Origin: an uncultured Blautia sp.
GTDB lineage: Bacteria; Bacillota; Clostridia; Lachnospirales; Lachnospiraceae
Length of the DNA: 64,000 nucleotides
Reading direction: 5' to 3'
Assembly (NCBI RefSeq): GCF_934372025.1
Contig: NZ_CAKROJ010000002.1
Span: 67,161-131,160 of the forward strand
Of the stretch, positions 62,128-64,000 are shown piece after piece; the first letter of the stretch is position 1; every line of letters begins with the position of its first letter. The notes under the pieces are model-generated. The model did no database searches and was not told the DNA's origin. It saw only the letters and a program-made list of their open reading frames with translations. A program made the position numbers and the translations under genes.

Positions 62128-63004
62128 TTCGATAGTCAGTGGGAGTCATCTTATATGCTTTCTTGAACGTTCGGCAAAAATGATCTACGTTGTTAAATCC
62201 GGTGTTATTAGAGATTGTGGCTATTTTTTCTTCTGTATTTATCAGAAGAAGTGCTGCCTGTTTAAGGCGGTAGTTGATAAGGTACTTAACCGGTGTCTGT
62301 TTAAGGTTGTTCTGAAAAAGATGAAGGGCAGTACTCTTGCTGATATTTACAGTTCTGGCAATATCCTCAAGTATTATATTTTCAGAATAATGTGCATGAA
62401 TGTATTGTATCATCAGCTGAAGCCGTGTTCTGGAAATTACAGCGCCCATGTTTTCAAATTGATCAAAAGTCAGATTTTCCAAAAGTAATATCCAGAGTTG
62501 TTGAACAGACATAGATACAATAATCTCACGGTTAAATTCTGTTTCCTGTACTGCAATTATTGTTTTTATGATTTCAAGAGCTTTTTTCTGCCAGGGAATA
62601 TCCGGTTGAAAAACGAGATATTCAAGAGAAGATGAAATTACAGGATTGATATATTTTTTATAAATGAGACTGTCCTGTGGTGCAATAAATGAAGGCTGAA
62701 ACAGAAAATTGGGAATGATGGCATCGCTTGAGGAGCGTAATCGGTGGAGGATTTTGGAATTGATCATTATGCCGTTACCCTCATTAAGTTCAAAGTGAAC
62801 TGCACCAATATCAAAAATCACATTTCCGCTTTCAATATATATAAATTCCAGCTCACTGTGCCAGTGCCAGTCGATACAATTAAAATCAAACAGTGCTATA
62901 TTTTCATAATAGTAGCGAAAAGGATACGAAGTGCTTCCATGTTGGACGGTTTCCATTAAGTTGGCATCAGTTGTTGTTTTGGTGAATTGATTTTGAAAAT
63001 CCAT
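62102..63004 (-). CDS. AraC-family regulator with cupin sensor
   Basis: A 300-residue regulator with an N-terminal cupin-like domain (DWHWHSELEFIYIESG, then FELNEGNGIMINSKILHRL) and a C-terminal AraC domain (LEDIARTVNISKSTALHLFQ and NNTGFNNVDHFCRTFKKAY). It is divergent from the MFS transporter gene at 63129 and most likely controls it. It belongs to a different subgroup from the AraC protein at 39440-40501, with shorter N-terminal part. Confidence 0.9.
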   Translation of the reverse strand: MDFQNQFTKTTTDANLMETVQHGSTSYPFRYYYENIALFDFNCIDWHWHSELEFIYIESGNVIFDIGAVHFELNEGNGIMINSKILHRLRSSSDAIIPNFLFQPSFIAPQDSLIYKKYINPVISSSLEYLVFQPDIPWQKKALEIIKTIIAVQETEFNREIIVSMSVQQLWILLLENLTFDQFENMGAVISRTRLQLMIQYIHAHYSENIILEDIARTVNISKSTALHLFQNNLKQTPVKYLINYRLKQAALLLINTEEKIATISNNTGFNNVDHFCRTFKKAYKMTPTDYRNKERAPVS

Positions 63005-63091
63005 ATTTATAAATACCTCGAATAATTGAAATATACGATATATTACAATAAAACACCTAAAAATTACAATGAAATTAGTATTTGTATATCA

Positions 63092-63097
63092 TATAAT
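63092..63097 (+). promoter_or_regulatory. Putative -10 element of the MFS gene
   Basis: A perfect TATAAT without a recognisable -35 at 16-18 bases, 31 bases before the start codon. A palindrome AATATA-CGA-TATATT lies at 63030-63044 in the same divergent region. The pattern fits an AraC-activated promoter. Confidence 0.4.
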
Positions 63098-63128
63098 ACA
63101 AGCAAATATTATTCAAGGAGTACTTTAC

Positions 63129-64000
63129 ATGAAGAATTATAAAAAAACCAAACTGGCCTGTTATCTTGGATTTGTAACGCAGGCGATCGCTGCTAACTTC
63201 GCACCACTTTTATATTTGAAGTTTCATGCGGAATACAATATCACACTTGGAAATATTGCACTTATTTCCACTTGTTTTTTCTTTACTCAGCTTATAGTAG
63301 ACTTATTTTGTGCCAGGTTTGTTGATAAAATAGGGTACAGAATATGCATTGTAACTTCAGAAGCCTGCTCAGCCATAGGTCTTGTAGGACTGGCTTTTCT
63401 TCCGGGAATTCTCCCGAATCCTTTTGCGGGAATTATAATAAGTGTAATTATATATGCAATAGGCAGCGGGCTTATTGAAGTGCTTTGCAGCCCGATTATT
63501 GAGGCATGTCCATTTGACAATAAAGAAGCAACAATGAGTTTGCTTCATTCTTTCTATTGCTGGGGCGCGGTAGGAACAATTCTTGTTTCGACGATTTTCT
63601 TTGCAGTGTTTGGAATCGACAGTTGGAAATGGCTGGCAGTTCTGTTAGCACTGATTCCGACAGTAAATATCTATAATTTTGCAACTTGTCCTATTGAATA
63701 TCTTGTAGATGAGAACGAAGGAATGAGCATATCAGCACTTTTTAAAACACCATTATTCTGGATTGCTATTATTTTAATGGTATGTTCGGGTGCTTCTGAA
63801 TTATCTATGGCTCAATGGGCTTCTGCGTATGCTGAAGCAGCACTTGGCTTAAGCAAAACAATGGGAGATCTTATGGGACCATGTTTATTTGCTGTCGCTA
63901 TGGGAATCAGCAGAATATTATACGGAAAATACGGAGAAAAAGTAGATCTGTCAAAGTTCATGCTTGGTTCAGGTGCATTATGCGTAGTATGTTATGTTCT
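63129..64000 (+). CDS. MFS transporter (3' end cut by window)
   Basis: The frame is open from ATG 63129 to the window end, giving about 290 residues. Hydrophobic helices alternate with short loops and the motif ARFVDKIGYR after the second helix is the MFS loop signature. At least eight helices are visible. The sequence is of the sugar-type MFS found next to AraC regulators, but the substrate is not assignable. CAAGGAGTACTTTAC precedes the start. The divergent AraC gene is the likely regulator. Confidence 0.82.
   Translation, partial: MKNYKKTKLACYLGFVTQAIAANFAPLLYLKFHAEYNITLGNIALISTCFFFTQLIVDLFCARFVDKIGYRICIVTSEACSAIGLVGLAFLPGILPNPFAGIIISVIIYAIGSGLIEVLCSPIIEACPFDNKEATMSLLHSFYCWGAVGTILVSTIFFAVFGIDSWKWLAVLLALIPTVNIYNFATCPIEYLVDENEGMSISALFKTPLFWIAIILMVCSGASELSMAQWASAYAEAALGLSKTMGDLMGPCLFAVAMGISRILYGKYGEKVDLSKFMLGSGALCVVCYV

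Noticed and set aside
1..64000. CRISPR arrays, insertion sequences, prophage, toxin-antitoxin or restriction genes
   Set aside because: No regular direct repeats, transposase, phage structural gene or paired small defence genes were found on either strand. The YgjP-like protein is not next to a restriction gene.

Overview
The window reads as an ordinary chromosomal stretch of a low-to-moderate-GC, spore-forming anaerobic Firmicute of the Lachnospiraceae type (Blautia-like is my best guess, by inference). The signs are recX followed by rny, SpoIIM-like and SpoVB-like proteins, an isc-type iron-sulfur cluster, ATP-dependent PEP carboxykinase, GPH and ABC sugar importers with AraC and YesMN regulators, and strong AGGAGG ribosome binding sites. 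I see no rRNA, tRNA, CRISPR array, insertion sequence, prophage or attachment site. No gap between genes exceeds about 240 bases. The first gene (recX) and the last (an MFS transporter) are cut by the window edges.

Left third (1-28.7 kb), housekeeping. It begins with recX, rny, a SpoIIM-like membrane protein and xerD. On the minus strand follow an SpoVB-like flippase and a class I DAHP synthase. Next is an iscR-iscS-iscU operon with an apparent self-operator, followed by a P-type ATPase. A minus-strand pair encodes a HisJ-like phosphatase and an amylosucrase-family GH13 enzyme. The glycolytic run gap-pgk-tpiA follows, then homoserine dehydrogenase, a DUF2974 hydrolase and gpmI. After that come an L,D-transpeptidase, a small DUF3784-like protein, mutY with a GT2 glycosyltransferase, a lipid-kinase-like protein and an orphan OmpR-type response regulator.

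Middle (28.7-40.5 kb). topB and a Lon-like AAA+ ATPase without a protease domain precede the clearest regulatory system in the window. This is a preQ1-I riboswitch with its own terminator, upstream of a nucleoside hydrolase and an ECF-transporter S component. The arrangement points to salvage of queuosine or queuine. On the minus strand are a second GH13 enzyme with a long acidic tail, pckA, a MATE exporter and an AraC regulator.

Right third (40.5-64 kb), carbohydrate and peptide use. One AraC-flanked operon encodes a GPH symporter, a GH78-like hydrolase, an HPr-like protein with no phosphorylatable histidine, and a domain-permuted GH3 beta-glucosidase. Then come a secreted CAP-domain protein, DNA polymerase IV, a YfcC carrier with isoaspartyl dipeptidase, a YgjP-type metallopeptidase and a second MATE exporter. 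A YesMN two-component system faces an ABC sugar importer operon (binding protein, two permeases, MBL-fold hydrolase, no ATPase). The window ends with an AraC regulator divergent from a truncated MFS transporter.

The parts most worth a second look are the preQ1-controlled salvage operon, the histidine-less HPr-like protein inside a glycosidase operon, and the Lon-like ATPase with an altered Walker B motif.
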